A stretch of DNA of 64,000 nt, from NCBI RefSeq assembly GCF_000024165.1, contig NC_013194.1:3720001-3784000 (forward strand). The letters are read 5' to 3'. Numbering within the stretch: position 1 is the stretch's first letter; each line of letters starts with the position of its first letter. Shown piece after piece: positions 44,382-54,749 of the stretch. The notes below the pieces were generated by a model. It was given only the letters and a program-made list of their open reading frames with translations. It was not told the origin of the DNA and made no database searches. The translations under genes and the position numbers were made by a program. Origin of the DNA: Accumulibacter phosphatis. Its GTDB lineage: Bacteria > Pseudomonadota > Gammaproteobacteria > Burkholderiales > Rhodocyclaceae.

Positions 44382-45712
44382 CGGCAGTTTCCCGGCTGCG
44401 CGTTGCAGGACACCGGAACGACGGCGGCGAAACCGCCACCGGGAGTCCGGAAGTTCGTCGTCTGGCCCCGGTACAGGCGGGCCGAGACAAGCTGAACGAC
44501 ACCGCGATAGACGTAATTGCGCAGATCGAGCTTGAAGTCCTGTTCGACACCATCGATCAGCAGGCGCCGCTCCGACGGTGCCACCACCGCCTGAGCAACG
44601 TAGCCGCCGCGTGCGATTTCCTCGAACACGCGCCGGGTCATCTTGTCTCCACGATACGTCGCCCGGCTGCCGAAACCCGCGGCTGGCTTGAAGAACCAGC
44701 GCTTGCGGCCGGTCCAGAAGGCTTCCGCCCTCTCCGCGGTGACTTCCTCGGTGCGCGGGATGCTGCTCGCCAGAAACTGTCGGTCCTCGTCGTCGACGCC
44801 GATGCGGGCGAGCCACGCGTCGTCACCGAGGGCGACCAGATTGCGCTTGTCGGCGAACAGCGCATGCGCCTGCGGATGCGGTGTCAGGACCACGGCATCG
44901 GCCAGATAGGCCGCGCGCAACATCGCCTGGGGCGGCTCTTCGAGAGCGAAGTCGGTGAGCCGGTTGTAGACGAGGTCGACCGCTTGCCCACGACAGACGA
45001 GGCGTTCGCCGTCGAACGACAGCTCCGCCGGGTCCGCGATCATGGCGGCGATGCCGTTCGCCTCGAAGAGTTGGCGAAAGAGTTCGAACTCGGGTGCCAG
45101 GTATTGCTCGGCCGGCAGGCTGTCGACGATGGCGATGCGCGTCAGCGGTCGGAGCCGAGAATCGCGACCGGCCAGACGCCATTCTTCGCGGAACATGGCG
45201 ACGAACGCCGCTGCGTCCGGCAGTGCGGCCGGCATCATCCTCGCCACCGGTTCGCAGCAGGCACGCTGGGCGCGCAGCAGGCACGCGTTCAGCAGCGCGC
45301 CACCGGCGTTCGAGTTGATCTCGATCAACCAGGGACCGTCCGGGCCGAGATGAAAATCGTAGCCGAGAAAGACGCCGGCAGCTCCGGGCGAGTGGCGAGC
45401 GACCGGCGGCGCGTACTCCAGCACTCTTTCCTGGTAAGCCGGCAAGGCGACCACGCGGTCGAGCGCGGCGACGGTCTTCGCCATCCGCAAGAGGTGTGCC
45501 TCGCTGACGAAAACCATGCTGTCGGAAAACAGATGCGGTCGCGTCGCCAGCAGGTCGGCGTGTGAAATCGCTCCTTCACCGTGCTCGAGCGCGGCTTTCA
45601 GCGACTGATGATCCACCGAGATGCAGGCGCAACCGCGATTGAGCAGTTCCGCGGCAGCGCGGCAGTCAGCCGGCAAGAGATCGGTCAGCGACCGCAGGCG
45701 CTCATTGTCCAT
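44378..45712 (-). CDS. ATP-grasp-like protein of unknown function in the molybdenum-cofactor operon
   Basis: 444 residues. 'GPWLIEINSNAGGALLNACL' resembles the metal-binding E-x-N motif of ATP-grasp ligases, and a late segment 'RKRWFFKPAAGFGSRATYRG' looks like the nucleotide-binding lysine and glycine loop, followed by 'VQAVVAPSERRLLIDG' and 'FKLDLRNYVYRG'. The metal-site motif comes before the nucleotide loop, which suggests a circularly permuted ATP-grasp layout. Not a recognised Moco enzyme. It is tightly packed between the DinG-like helicase (5 bp) and mobB (4-bp overlap), so it is co-expressed with both. The ligase reaction, if any, is unknown. Confidence 0.6.
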   Translation of the reverse strand: MDNERLRSLTDLLPADCRAAAELLNRGCACISVDHQSLKAALEHGEGAISHADLLATRPHLFSDSMVFVSEAHLLRMAKTVAALDRVVALPAYQERVLEYAPPVARHSPGAAGVFLGYDFHLGPDGPWLIEINSNAGGALLNACLLRAQRACCEPVARMMPAALPDAAAFVAMFREEWRLAGRDSRLRPLTRIAIVDSLPAEQYLAPEFELFRQLFEANGIAAMIADPAELSFDGERLVCRGQAVDLVYNRLTDFALEEPPQAMLRAAYLADAVVLTPHPQAHALFADKRNLVALGDDAWLARIGVDDEDRQFLASSIPRTEEVTAERAEAFWTGRKRWFFKPAAGFGSRATYRGDKMTRRVFEEIARGGYVAQAVVAPSERRLLIDGVEQDFKLDLRNYVYRGVVQLVSARLYRGQTTNFRTPGGGFAAVVPVSCNAQPGNCR

Positions 45713-45717
45713 GCGTA

Positions 45718-47655
45718 TCAGGGCGCCGCTTCCGGCGCAAAGAAGGCCACCGCTTCGGCGAGTTCGCGGGTACGCTTCATCGGTGGCAGGCTGCGCCAGA
45801 TGCGTTTGCCGTAGGGTTTGCCGATCAGCCGCGGATCGCAGATCATCAGGACGCCGCGGTCCGTTTCGTCCCGGATCAGGCGCCCCGCCCCCTGCTTGAC
45901 GTTGATCACGGCGCGCGGCAGCTGATACTCCATGAAGGCGTTGCGACCTTCGCCGCGCAGCCGTTCGATGCGCGCCGACAGCACCGGATCGTCCGGCGGC
46001 GCAAAGGGAAGCTTGTCGATGACGACCAGCGACAGTGCATCGCCGCGCACATCGACGCCCTCCCAGAAGCTCTGGCTGCCGATCAGGATGGCATTGCCGA
46101 GGCGGCGAAAGCGCTCGAGCAGTTCGTTCTTGCTGCGTTCACCCTGCAGCAGCAACGGCAGGTCGAGCCCGGCGCGCTGCAGTTGCTCGCTCAGCAACTC
46201 ATGCGTCCGGCGCATTGCCCGCAAGGACGTGCACAGGAAGAAGGCTCTGCCGCCGCTCGCCTGGAGAACGGGAAACGCGGCGGCGACGACCGCCTCGGCA
46301 TAGTCCCGGCTATTCGGGTCGGGCAGGTTGCGTGGCGCGTACAGCAAGGCCTGTCGCGGGTAGTCGAAGGGACTCTCCCAGCGCGCCGAGCAGGCCTCCG
46401 CCAGTCCCATCTCGCTGCAGTAGTGGGCGAAATCCTCCTGTACGGCAAGCGTCGCCGACGTGAAGATCCAGGCGCGCGGATGCCCGCTCATCTGCTTCTG
46501 CATGATTTCGGCAATCACCAGCGGCGTGGCGTTGAGCTGCAGCGAGTGGCTGAAGGTCTCGCCCCAGCGGACGAAGTCGGCGCTGGCGCCGCTCTGCCAG
46601 GACTGCAGGCGCGCCAGCAGCTCGCCAGCACGCCGCCAGCAGTTTTCGAGCCCTTCACCACGCTGGGCCTGCGTCTGCAGCAACGCGGCGAGCGCTTGCA
46701 GGTCGCCGATGACCGTCGCCAGAGCGCCGGCGAAACCCGGGCGTGCCTCGATTTGCAGCAGCGCGTAGCGGGCCGGTTCGAGGGGCAAGGTCAGGCGCAG
46801 CTCGCGAGTCGCTTTTTCGAGCTGGTCGCAAAGACCCGGCAAATCAAGGCAATCACGCGCCGAGGCGACGCCCTCGAGCCGGGTATCCCGGGCCAGTTCG
46901 AGAAGCTGCGCCGACGAGACGCTGTCGCCGAAGAACAGGCTGGCAACTTCCGGCAACTGGTGCGCTTCGTCGAAAATCACCGCATTGCATGCCGGCAGGA
47001 GTTCCGCCGTACCTTCGTCGCGCAGCATCACGTCGGCAAAGAACAGGTGATGATTGACCACCACCAGATCGGCAGCCAAAGCATCGCGACGCGCCGCCAG
47101 GACGAAGCACTCCTTGTGATTCGGACAGTCCTGGCCGAGACAGTTGTCGCGCGTCGAGGTCACCATTGCCCAGACGCTGGCAGTTTCCGGCACATCGGCA
47201 CACTCCGCCTTGTCACCGGTAAGCGTCTTCTTCGCAAAGCGCGCGATGCGCTGTGCATACCCGGCATCCTCGCGCGAGAGGAAGCGACCGTCGGCCAGCG
47301 ACCGTGCGAGATGGTAGTGGCACAGGTAGTTGGCTCGCCCCTTGAGGAGTGCGATCCTGATCGGCGACTTGAGGATCTTGCGGATGGTCGGAATGTCGCG
47401 CGCGAAGAGTTGATCCTGCAGGTTGCGCGTCCCCGTTGACACAATCACCTTGCCACCCGAGAGCATTGCCGGCACGAGGTAGGCATAGGTCTTGCCGGTC
47501 CCTGTCCCCGCCTCGGCAACCAGCACACGGTTGTCGGCCATCGCCGCGGCGATGTGCTCGGCCATTGCCAGTTGCTGGCTACGCAAGCGGTAGCCGGGAA
47601 CACCTGCCGCCAGTGGGCCGTCGGCGGCAAAGACTTCGGAAAGCGAGGCGGTCAT
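45718..47655 (-). CDS. DinG/YoaA-family iron-sulfur helicase
   Basis: 645 residues from 'MTASLSEVFAADG'; two in-frame ATGs lie upstream. XPD-like superfamily 2 helicase with Walker A 'AEAGTGTGKTYAYLVP'. Four cysteines likely hold a 4Fe-4S cluster ('NYLCHYH', 'DNCLGQDCPNHKECF'), and the DEAH box is 'VIFDEAHQLPEV'. The C-terminal helicase motifs 'GSQSFWEGVDVRGDAL' and 'QGAGRLIRDETDRGVLMI' follow. Probably unwinds R-loops or stalled-fork DNA in repair. First gene of the operon ending in moaE. Confidence 0.92.
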   Translation of the reverse strand: MTASLSEVFAADGPLAAGVPGYRLRSQQLAMAEHIAAAMADNRVLVAEAGTGTGKTYAYLVPAMLSGGKVIVSTGTRNLQDQLFARDIPTIRKILKSPIRIALLKGRANYLCHYHLARSLADGRFLSREDAGYAQRIARFAKKTLTGDKAECADVPETASVWAMVTSTRDNCLGQDCPNHKECFVLAARRDALAADLVVVNHHLFFADVMLRDEGTAELLPACNAVIFDEAHQLPEVASLFFGDSVSSAQLLELARDTRLEGVASARDCLDLPGLCDQLEKATRELRLTLPLEPARYALLQIEARPGFAGALATVIGDLQALAALLQTQAQRGEGLENCWRRAGELLARLQSWQSGASADFVRWGETFSHSLQLNATPLVIAEIMQKQMSGHPRAWIFTSATLAVQEDFAHYCSEMGLAEACSARWESPFDYPRQALLYAPRNLPDPNSRDYAEAVVAAAFPVLQASGGRAFFLCTSLRAMRRTHELLSEQLQRAGLDLPLLLQGERSKNELLERFRRLGNAILIGSQSFWEGVDVRGDALSLVVIDKLPFAPPDDPVLSARIERLRGEGRNAFMEYQLPRAVINVKQGAGRLIRDETDRGVLMICDPRLIGKPYGKRIWRSLPPMKRTRELAEAVAFFAPEAAP

Positions 47656-47835
47656 GGATTGTTCGTCGAAAGCAGCACGCATGCTACCAGAAGCTGGCCC
47701 GTCCGGCCTGCCGACCCGCTCGGGCCGCGACATTCGTGGCCGGTCGCCGCCCCGCTGCGGCGAACCGGTCGACAAGCCAGGGAGACCCGGAGGCTGTCGG
47801 CGCATCGCCACCGCCAACGAGGCGGCGCCGGTCGA

Positions 47836-48612
47836 CTAAGGATTCGGCTTTTCCATCAGCTCGCGCAGGAAGCGTATGGGGATGGCGAAACTTATCCCCG
47901 ATGGCTTGCTGAGGACGGATTCCTTGTTCTCCTTGACGAACACCATGTTGATGATCCCGATCACTTCGCCGCGACCGACCTCGTAAAGGGGACCACCACT
48001 GTTGCCGGGATATGCCGTCGCATCGAGCTGGTAGACATCGAAGCTGCCGCTCCTGATCTGCTGGATGACCCGGGCATTGAGCTGGCGTGCGTTCGCCCCC
48101 GGCAGCACGATCGGCGTAATCGCCGAGATGATGCCGCGGTGCGTCACCGGCGTCAGTCCCAGCACGCTGCCGATCGGGAAGCCGGTAAAGGCGATCGACT
48201 GACCCTCCCTGACCGGCGCCGAGTCATGCAGGGTCAGGGCCGGCAGGGCCTGGCCGTCGATTCGCAACAGGGCGATGTCGTGCGCCTTGTCGACAGCGAC
48301 CGCTCTGGCCGACCGTTGTTGCGCGCCGCTTGGCCCCGCGCGTGACGCGACGACCAGTGTTTCACCGGCGGCCGTGTCGAGCACTTCGGGAAGCACGTGC
48401 GAGTTGGTCGCCACCTGACGCCCGTCGCCGACGACGAAACCGGTGCCCCGCATGACGAACTGCGGGCTGCGCGTCAGCTGATAGGTGCCGATGACAACGA
48501 CGGAGGGCTTCACCCGCTCGATCACCTCCGCCAGTTCCGCCGACGCGGCGCCGGCCAACAGGGTCGAGGCCGCGATCCAGGCAGCCATCAGCAAGCATTT
48601 CAGCGTCCGCAT
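47836..48612 (-). CDS. Secreted trypsin-like serine protease
   Basis: 258 residues with a signal peptide (cleavage after 'LLAGAASA'). DegP-like chymotrypsin fold with triad H72 in 'ATNSHVLPE', D112 in 'KAHDIALLRIDG' and S205 in 'AYPGNSGGPLYE'. No PDZ domain, which distinguishes it from DegP/DegS. Periplasmic or outer-surface protease. It directly follows the lytic-transglycosylase gene (5 bp), the likely operon partner. Confidence 0.9.
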   Translation of the reverse strand: MRTLKCLLMAAWIAASTLLAGAASAELAEVIERVKPSVVVIGTYQLTRSPQFVMRGTGFVVGDGRQVATNSHVLPEVLDTAAGETLVVASRAGPSGAQQRSARAVAVDKAHDIALLRIDGQALPALTLHDSAPVREGQSIAFTGFPIGSVLGLTPVTHRGIISAITPIVLPGANARQLNARVIQQIRSGSFDVYQLDATAYPGNSGGPLYEVGRGEVIGIINMVFVKENKESVLSKPSGISFAIPIRFLRELMEKPNP

Positions 48613-48617
48613 GCGCT

Positions 48618-49529
48618 CTAGGAGCCCTTGGTCAAGCGAATCCGCGGCAACTCCGGAGAGGGAGTCGTGACCCTGGAGTCGTAAGGATGATCGTCACGCT
48701 TGAACAGGCCGATGATCCGTTTGACGTAGCCACGCGTCTCCGCATACGGAGGCACGCCACGGTAACGATTCACCGCACCCTCGCCGGCGTTGTATGCCGC
48801 GGCCACCAGGCTGACATCGCCTTCGAAATAGGCCAGCAACCAGCGCAGGTACGCCAGACCACCACGCAGGTTCTGCTCCGGGTCGAACGGCTTCTTGACG
48901 TTGAAGCGCGCCGAGGTATCGGGGATCAACTGCATCAGGCCCTGTGCATTCTTGTTCGACAGTGCCGCCGGGTTGAAGTTGGATTCGGCCCGGATGACGG
49001 CGAGGGCCAGCCGCGGACTGACACCGTACTCGGGCGCCAACTGGTTGACCAGGCCAACGACCTGCCTCTGGGTTTCGCTGCTCGGCACGATGACATCCTG
49101 GCCGTCGTCGACAGGCAGTGCCGGTCGCATGCACTCCGGCACCTCGCTGGTCGGATCGCCGACGAAACGCTTCATTTTCTGCGACTGCGCGTGTCCCTGT
49201 TTCGCCGCCAGATCGAAAAAGTACGCAGCCAGCGCGTCATTGCGTTCGAGGCCACGGCCGTTGGCATACATCCAGCCGAGACTGAACTGGGCTTCGGGAT
49301 CGCCGGCACGGGCGCCGTCGCAGTACAGTTTGGCCGCGCGTGCGGGATCCTTGGCGACGCCTTCGCCATGCTCGTGCGCCAGGGCTTCCTTGCGCAGCGC
49401 CAGCAAGCGCTCGGCATCCGCCTCGCGGGGAGCTTCTCCGGCAGCGAAGGCTGCCATGCTCAGCAGGCCGCAGAGCAGCAGAGAACCCTGGCGCACCAGG
49501 GCCGGGCAGCGGAAGCAGGCGGGTATCAT
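48618..49529 (-). CDS. Lytic transglycosylase with Sel1 repeats
   Basis: 303 residues from 'MIPACFRC' (49529), whose ATG overlaps the epimerase stop codon (ATGA). An exported N-terminus ('GSLLLCGLLSMAAFAAGE') is followed by Sel1-like helical repeats ('AAKLYCDGARAGDPEAQFSLGWMY', 'NDALAAYFFDLAAKQGHAQSQ'). A SLT domain comes next, with catalytic Glu in 'AVIRAESNFNPAALS' and 'AQGLMQLIPDT', then 'SLVAAAYNAGEGAVNRYRG'. It cleaves peptidoglycan glycan strands. Placement at the end of an exopolysaccharide gene run suggests it may open the wall for an export machine, an inference. Confidence 0.9.
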   Translation of the reverse strand: MIPACFRCPALVRQGSLLLCGLLSMAAFAAGEAPREADAERLLALRKEALAHEHGEGVAKDPARAAKLYCDGARAGDPEAQFSLGWMYANGRGLERNDALAAYFFDLAAKQGHAQSQKMKRFVGDPTSEVPECMRPALPVDDGQDVIVPSSETQRQVVGLVNQLAPEYGVSPRLALAVIRAESNFNPAALSNKNAQGLMQLIPDTSARFNVKKPFDPEQNLRGGLAYLRWLLAYFEGDVSLVAAAYNAGEGAVNRYRGVPPYAETRGYVKRIIGLFKRDDHPYDSRVTTPSPELPRIRLTKGS

Positions 49530-50583
49530 CGACAGACCTCGTCGGCGACAGCAAAACGGGAAACATACCACGGCATCGCCACGCGTACCCCGTCTTCGAG
49601 CCGGTGGCTCGGCAGGTAGCCGAGCAGACGCCTGGCCTTGTCGATGTCGGCCTGCGAATGACGGACGTCGCCGGGCCGAAAGCCGCCGTACACCGGCCGC
49701 AGCGAGCGTACGTCAGGCCGGAAGTCGGACAGCGCATCGCGAAGCATGTCGAACAGCCGATTCAGCGATGTTCTATCGTCGACCGCGACGTTATAGACCT
49801 GATTGACCGCCGCCGGATCGTCGGTCGTCGCCGCCAGCAGGTTTGCCTGCACCGCATTGTCGACGAAGCAGAAGTCACGGCTGGTCTCGCCGTCGCCGTT
49901 GATCTTCACCTCCTCGCCAAGAAGCATCGCCCGCGTCCACCGTGGAATCACCGCGGCGTACGCACCTTCCGGATCCTGGCGGGCGCCGAAAACGTTGAAA
50001 TACCGCAAACCGATCGGCGCCAGGCCATAGCAGCGCGCAAACACTTCGGCGTAGAGCTCATTGACCAGCTTGGTCACCGCGTACGGGGACAACGGCCGAC
50101 CGATGCGCTCTTCGATCTTCGGCAACGCCTCATGATCACCGTAGGTGGAACTCGACGCCGCATAGACGAAACGCCTGACCCCGGCATCACGCGCCGCGAC
50201 GAGCATGTTCAGGAAGCCGTCCACATTGGCGGCATTGGTCGCCACGGGATTGGCCAGCGAGCGCGGAACCGAGCCCAGCGCCGCCTGATGGAGCACGAAG
50301 TCAATGCCGCGGCACGCCTCGCGACAGGCGTCCAGGTCACAGATGTCGGCCTCGACGAAACGGTGGCGCGACCATTGCGCCGGGGTCACCAGCGAGCGAA
50401 CCTCGTCGAGGTTGCGGCGATGACCGGTGGCGAAGTTGTCGAGCCCGACGACGGTCTGGTCGAGTCGAAGCAGCGACTCGACCAGATGCGAGCCGATGAA
50501 GCCGGCACTTCCGGTCACCAGCCAGCGCGCCGGCTGCGCCGTCAGCCGCTTGCCGAGGACCGCGAAGGGGGAAAGAGAAGAAC

Positions 50584-50596
<13 letters not shown>
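49526..50596 (-). CDS. UDP-N-acetylhexosamine 4-epimerase, TviC/WbpP-like
   Basis: About 356 residues from GTG 50596, which has AAGGGG about 8 nt ahead; the longer frame upstream has no Met in a reasonable place. Extended SDR: 'WLVTGSAGFIGSHLVESLL', then 'GLDNFATGHRRNLDEVRS', the hallmark of WbpP/TviC-type epimerases acting on UDP-GlcNAc and its acids. The catalytic Tyr-Lys is in 'LSPYAVTKLVNEL', and 'GLRYFNVFGARQDPEGAYAAVIPRW' follows. Overlaps the dehydrogenase gene by 13 bp, so the two steps (oxidation, epimerisation) are coupled. Confidence 0.9.
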
Positions 50597-51864
<1,268 letters not shown>

Positions 51865-51918
51865 TAACTTCCCATCCTGAGAGTGTTGTTGTTGTACCCG
51901 CAGCGGTGTCCTGGACGG

Positions 51919-54708
51919 CTACAGGCCTTTCTGCAACTGCGCGACTTCGGCCTGCGCCGGGAACTTGTCGCCAAGCTTCGCGATCTGTTCCAACTCGTTC
52001 TTGGCCTCGTTCTTCTGCCCGGCCTTGATCAGGGCCTTGGCGTAGTTGAGACGAATCGCCGCGGCCTGCGGAGCCGTCTCCAGGGCCCTCTTGAACAGAT
52101 CGAGGCCGCGCGCCGTGTCCCCCTTGTCGACCAGCAGAGTGGCGAGTGTATCCATCAGTGCCGGTTGATTGGGCGCCAGCTTGTTCGCTTTCTCGGCATA
52201 CTCGATCGCCTTCGGGTCCTTGAGCTGCCCGGCGACCCAGGCCAGATTGTTGAGCACCGCGGGGTTGTTTGCTTGCGTCTCGAGCAGGGCGCGATATTGC
52301 CTGGCCGCGCCGGCGTAATCCTTGCGGCCGCTTGCCGACTCCGCCAGATAGAGACGGAAACGTCCATCCTTGGGATGATCCTTGAGCCAGGTCTCGGCAA
52401 ACTTGTCGGCCTCGCCGGCGTTGCCACCGGCCAGCAATGCCCAGTGGAGCTTCGGCGCCAGTTCGCCGCCGTCGGCAGGCGCCGACTTCAGCCCGGCGCG
52501 ATAGGCGCTGACGGCTTCCGCCCAGGCCTTCTTCGAGGCCTGCGCATCGCCCTCGAAGATGTAGCCGATGGCTTCTTTCGGCCTCTGCTTCTGCACGTCC
52601 CGGGCAACGGTCAGGGCGTCAGTGAGACGACCGGCGTCGAGGTCGAGCATGATGATTCCGCGCTGTGCCTCGAGCGAATCCGGTTTCACCTTGAGCGCCT
52701 TCTGCAGGCTCTGCCGCGCGCCATCCTTGTTCTTCGCCGCCACCTCGACTTCGGCCATGCGCAGGTAGGCCAGCTGGGAATCCGGTTTGAGCGCGGCCAG
52801 CTTGCCGTAGGTCGCCAGCGCCTGATTGAAGTCACCGGCCGCCTGCTGAACGCGTCCGGCGGCGTCGAGGATCTCCGGCTTGTCCGGGAGCGCCGCAACG
52901 GCATCCTGGGCAGCTGAAAGGGCACTCTTGACCTCGTTCTTGCCCAGGTAGAGGCCGATCAGCGCCAGACGCGGTGCCAGCTCGGTCGGATTTGCCGTCA
53001 CTGCCTTGTTGATCAGACTGGCCACTTCTTCGGTACTGCCACCCGCCTTGGCACGCATCTGGGCGAGCGCCAGGAGCGCCTGTATGCTCTTCGGATCCTT
53101 GGCCAGCACCGCCTCGAAACGCTTCCGGGCCTCGTCGGGCTTCTTCTCCGCCAGATCCAGGTTGGCCAGATTGGCCGCTGCCGGGAAGTAGGCGGGATTA
53201 AGCGCCACGGCCTTGTCAAAGCTCTTGCGGGCGCCGGCCATGTCGCGCTTGCCGAGCAGTGCCGTACCCCGCAGGTTGTGCGTCAGAGGGTTGTCCGGCT
53301 GCTTCTTCTCGAGGGAAGCAATTGCCTTCAGGGCCTGATCGAACTCGCGGCGCTGCAGGTGGGCGGCGATCAGCGCCAGATCCGCGCGATTACCGGTGTC
53401 GGCAGCCGCCACCTGTTCGAGGTCGCGAAACGCCACATCGCTGTCACCCTTGGCCAGATTGACCATCGCCAGAGAAGTGCGCTTGCCCGTGTTCTTGGGA
53501 TCGAGGGCGGCCGCCTTGGCAAAGTAGGTCCCGGCCTTGTCGACCTGACCATTCTGCATGAATACCTGGCCGGCAAGTGCCAGCATGTTCGAATCCTTGT
53601 CGATCTTGTCGAGGACCGGCTCGATGACATTCATCGCCTTGCCCGGCTGGCCATCACGCAGGTAGCTGGCAATCAGCACGCGCCGCGCAATGCCGAGTTC
53701 GGGTGTTCGCGGAAGCGCTTTCTGCAGATAGGCCTCGGCCTGCGGATAGGCTTTCAGCTCGTACTCGATCAGCCCGGCCAGCTGCAGACCATAAGGGCTC
53801 TCCGGCGCCGCCTTGAGCATCTGCAGGACGGCTTCCCGGGCGACCGGATAGTTCTTCTGCTGGTAAGCTACCATCGCCCGCAGGTATTGGGTCTGCGGAT
53901 GATTGGCCGAGACCTTCTTCATCGCGTCGAGTTGTTTCACGGCCTCATCGAGCTTGCCCTCGGCGAGCAGTCCGCGGATGATTGCCGAGTGCGCCGAGAG
54001 ATTGTCCGGCTTGATCTCGAGACCCTTCCGATACGCGACCATCGCCCCGGCGCTGTCACCCTGTGCCGCCAGCAGGTCGCCCTTGAGTTGCCAGGCCTCG
54101 TAAAGTTTGGGCGATTTCTCCAGGCTCACGTCGAGCAGCGCCACTGCCCCTGGCAAGTCGCCCCGGCCGGCCTTCATCCTCGCCTGCCCCATCAATGCCG
54201 ATGGATAGCCGGGCTGGGCAAGCAGCGCCGCCGCAAACGCCGCCTCCGCCAGGTCCGGCTTGCTCTGCATCAGATAGGCCTGGCCAAGCGCGGTCTGCAG
54301 GTCGGCCCTGGCCTCGGGCGAAGAGAGTTCAGCCTTGCCGAATTCCTTGATCACCTTGTCGGCCTGGCCCCGCATCAGCATGGACCTGGCCAACAGCGGT
54401 GTCACCTGGTCGGCGGGATACTTGAACTCCAGCGCCCGCCGGAACTCGATCTCGGCACCCGTTGGATCGCTCCCGTCGAGCAGCGCCTTGCCGAGCAGAA
54501 AACGTGCCTCGGCCAGTTCGGGATTCTTCTGCAACGCGTTCTTGAGCTGGATGGCGGCCGCCTTGTGATCATGCTTGGCCAGGTATTCCCTGGCCGACGC
54601 CAGCATCGCCTCCGGCTTCTCTCCCCCGCAGCCCACCAGGAGAAGAGTCGCCAGCAGTGCCGAGACGGTTGCTTTGCGCAGCCCGCTCATGGAGTTACCA
54701 GTATTCAT
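51919..54708 (-). CDS. prsT: PEP-CTERM system TPR-repeat lipoprotein PrsT
   Basis: 929 residues. The N-terminal lipobox 'LLATLLLVGCGGEKPEAM' makes an outer-membrane or periplasmic lipoprotein. The rest is ~25 tetratricopeptide units ('LLGKALLDGSDPTGAEIEFRRAL', 'LRGTALLGKRDMAGARKSFDKA', 'NLAWVAGQLKDPKAIEYAEKAN'), the scale expected for PrsT. An alternative start at M7 (54690) leaves the lipobox intact. PrsT is a scaffold-like partner in exosortase-associated exopolysaccharide export. It follows prsR by 41 bp. Confidence 0.9.
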   Translation of the reverse strand: MNTGNSMSGLRKATVSALLATLLLVGCGGEKPEAMLASAREYLAKHDHKAAAIQLKNALQKNPELAEARFLLGKALLDGSDPTGAEIEFRRALEFKYPADQVTPLLARSMLMRGQADKVIKEFGKAELSSPEARADLQTALGQAYLMQSKPDLAEAAFAAALLAQPGYPSALMGQARMKAGRGDLPGAVALLDVSLEKSPKLYEAWQLKGDLLAAQGDSAGAMVAYRKGLEIKPDNLSAHSAIIRGLLAEGKLDEAVKQLDAMKKVSANHPQTQYLRAMVAYQQKNYPVAREAVLQMLKAAPESPYGLQLAGLIEYELKAYPQAEAYLQKALPRTPELGIARRVLIASYLRDGQPGKAMNVIEPVLDKIDKDSNMLALAGQVFMQNGQVDKAGTYFAKAAALDPKNTGKRTSLAMVNLAKGDSDVAFRDLEQVAAADTGNRADLALIAAHLQRREFDQALKAIASLEKKQPDNPLTHNLRGTALLGKRDMAGARKSFDKAVALNPAYFPAAANLANLDLAEKKPDEARKRFEAVLAKDPKSIQALLALAQMRAKAGGSTEEVASLINKAVTANPTELAPRLALIGLYLGKNEVKSALSAAQDAVAALPDKPEILDAAGRVQQAAGDFNQALATYGKLAALKPDSQLAYLRMAEVEVAAKNKDGARQSLQKALKVKPDSLEAQRGIIMLDLDAGRLTDALTVARDVQKQRPKEAIGYIFEGDAQASKKAWAEAVSAYRAGLKSAPADGGELAPKLHWALLAGGNAGEADKFAETWLKDHPKDGRFRLYLAESASGRKDYAGAARQYRALLETQANNPAVLNNLAWVAGQLKDPKAIEYAEKANKLAPNQPALMDTLATLLVDKGDTARGLDLFKRALETAPQAAAIRLNYAKALIKAGQKNEAKNELEQIAKLGDKFPAQAEVAQLQKGL

Positions 54709-54749
54709 GGTTGCCCTCGTGGAGTGGATGGATGTGCTCTGGAAAAACC

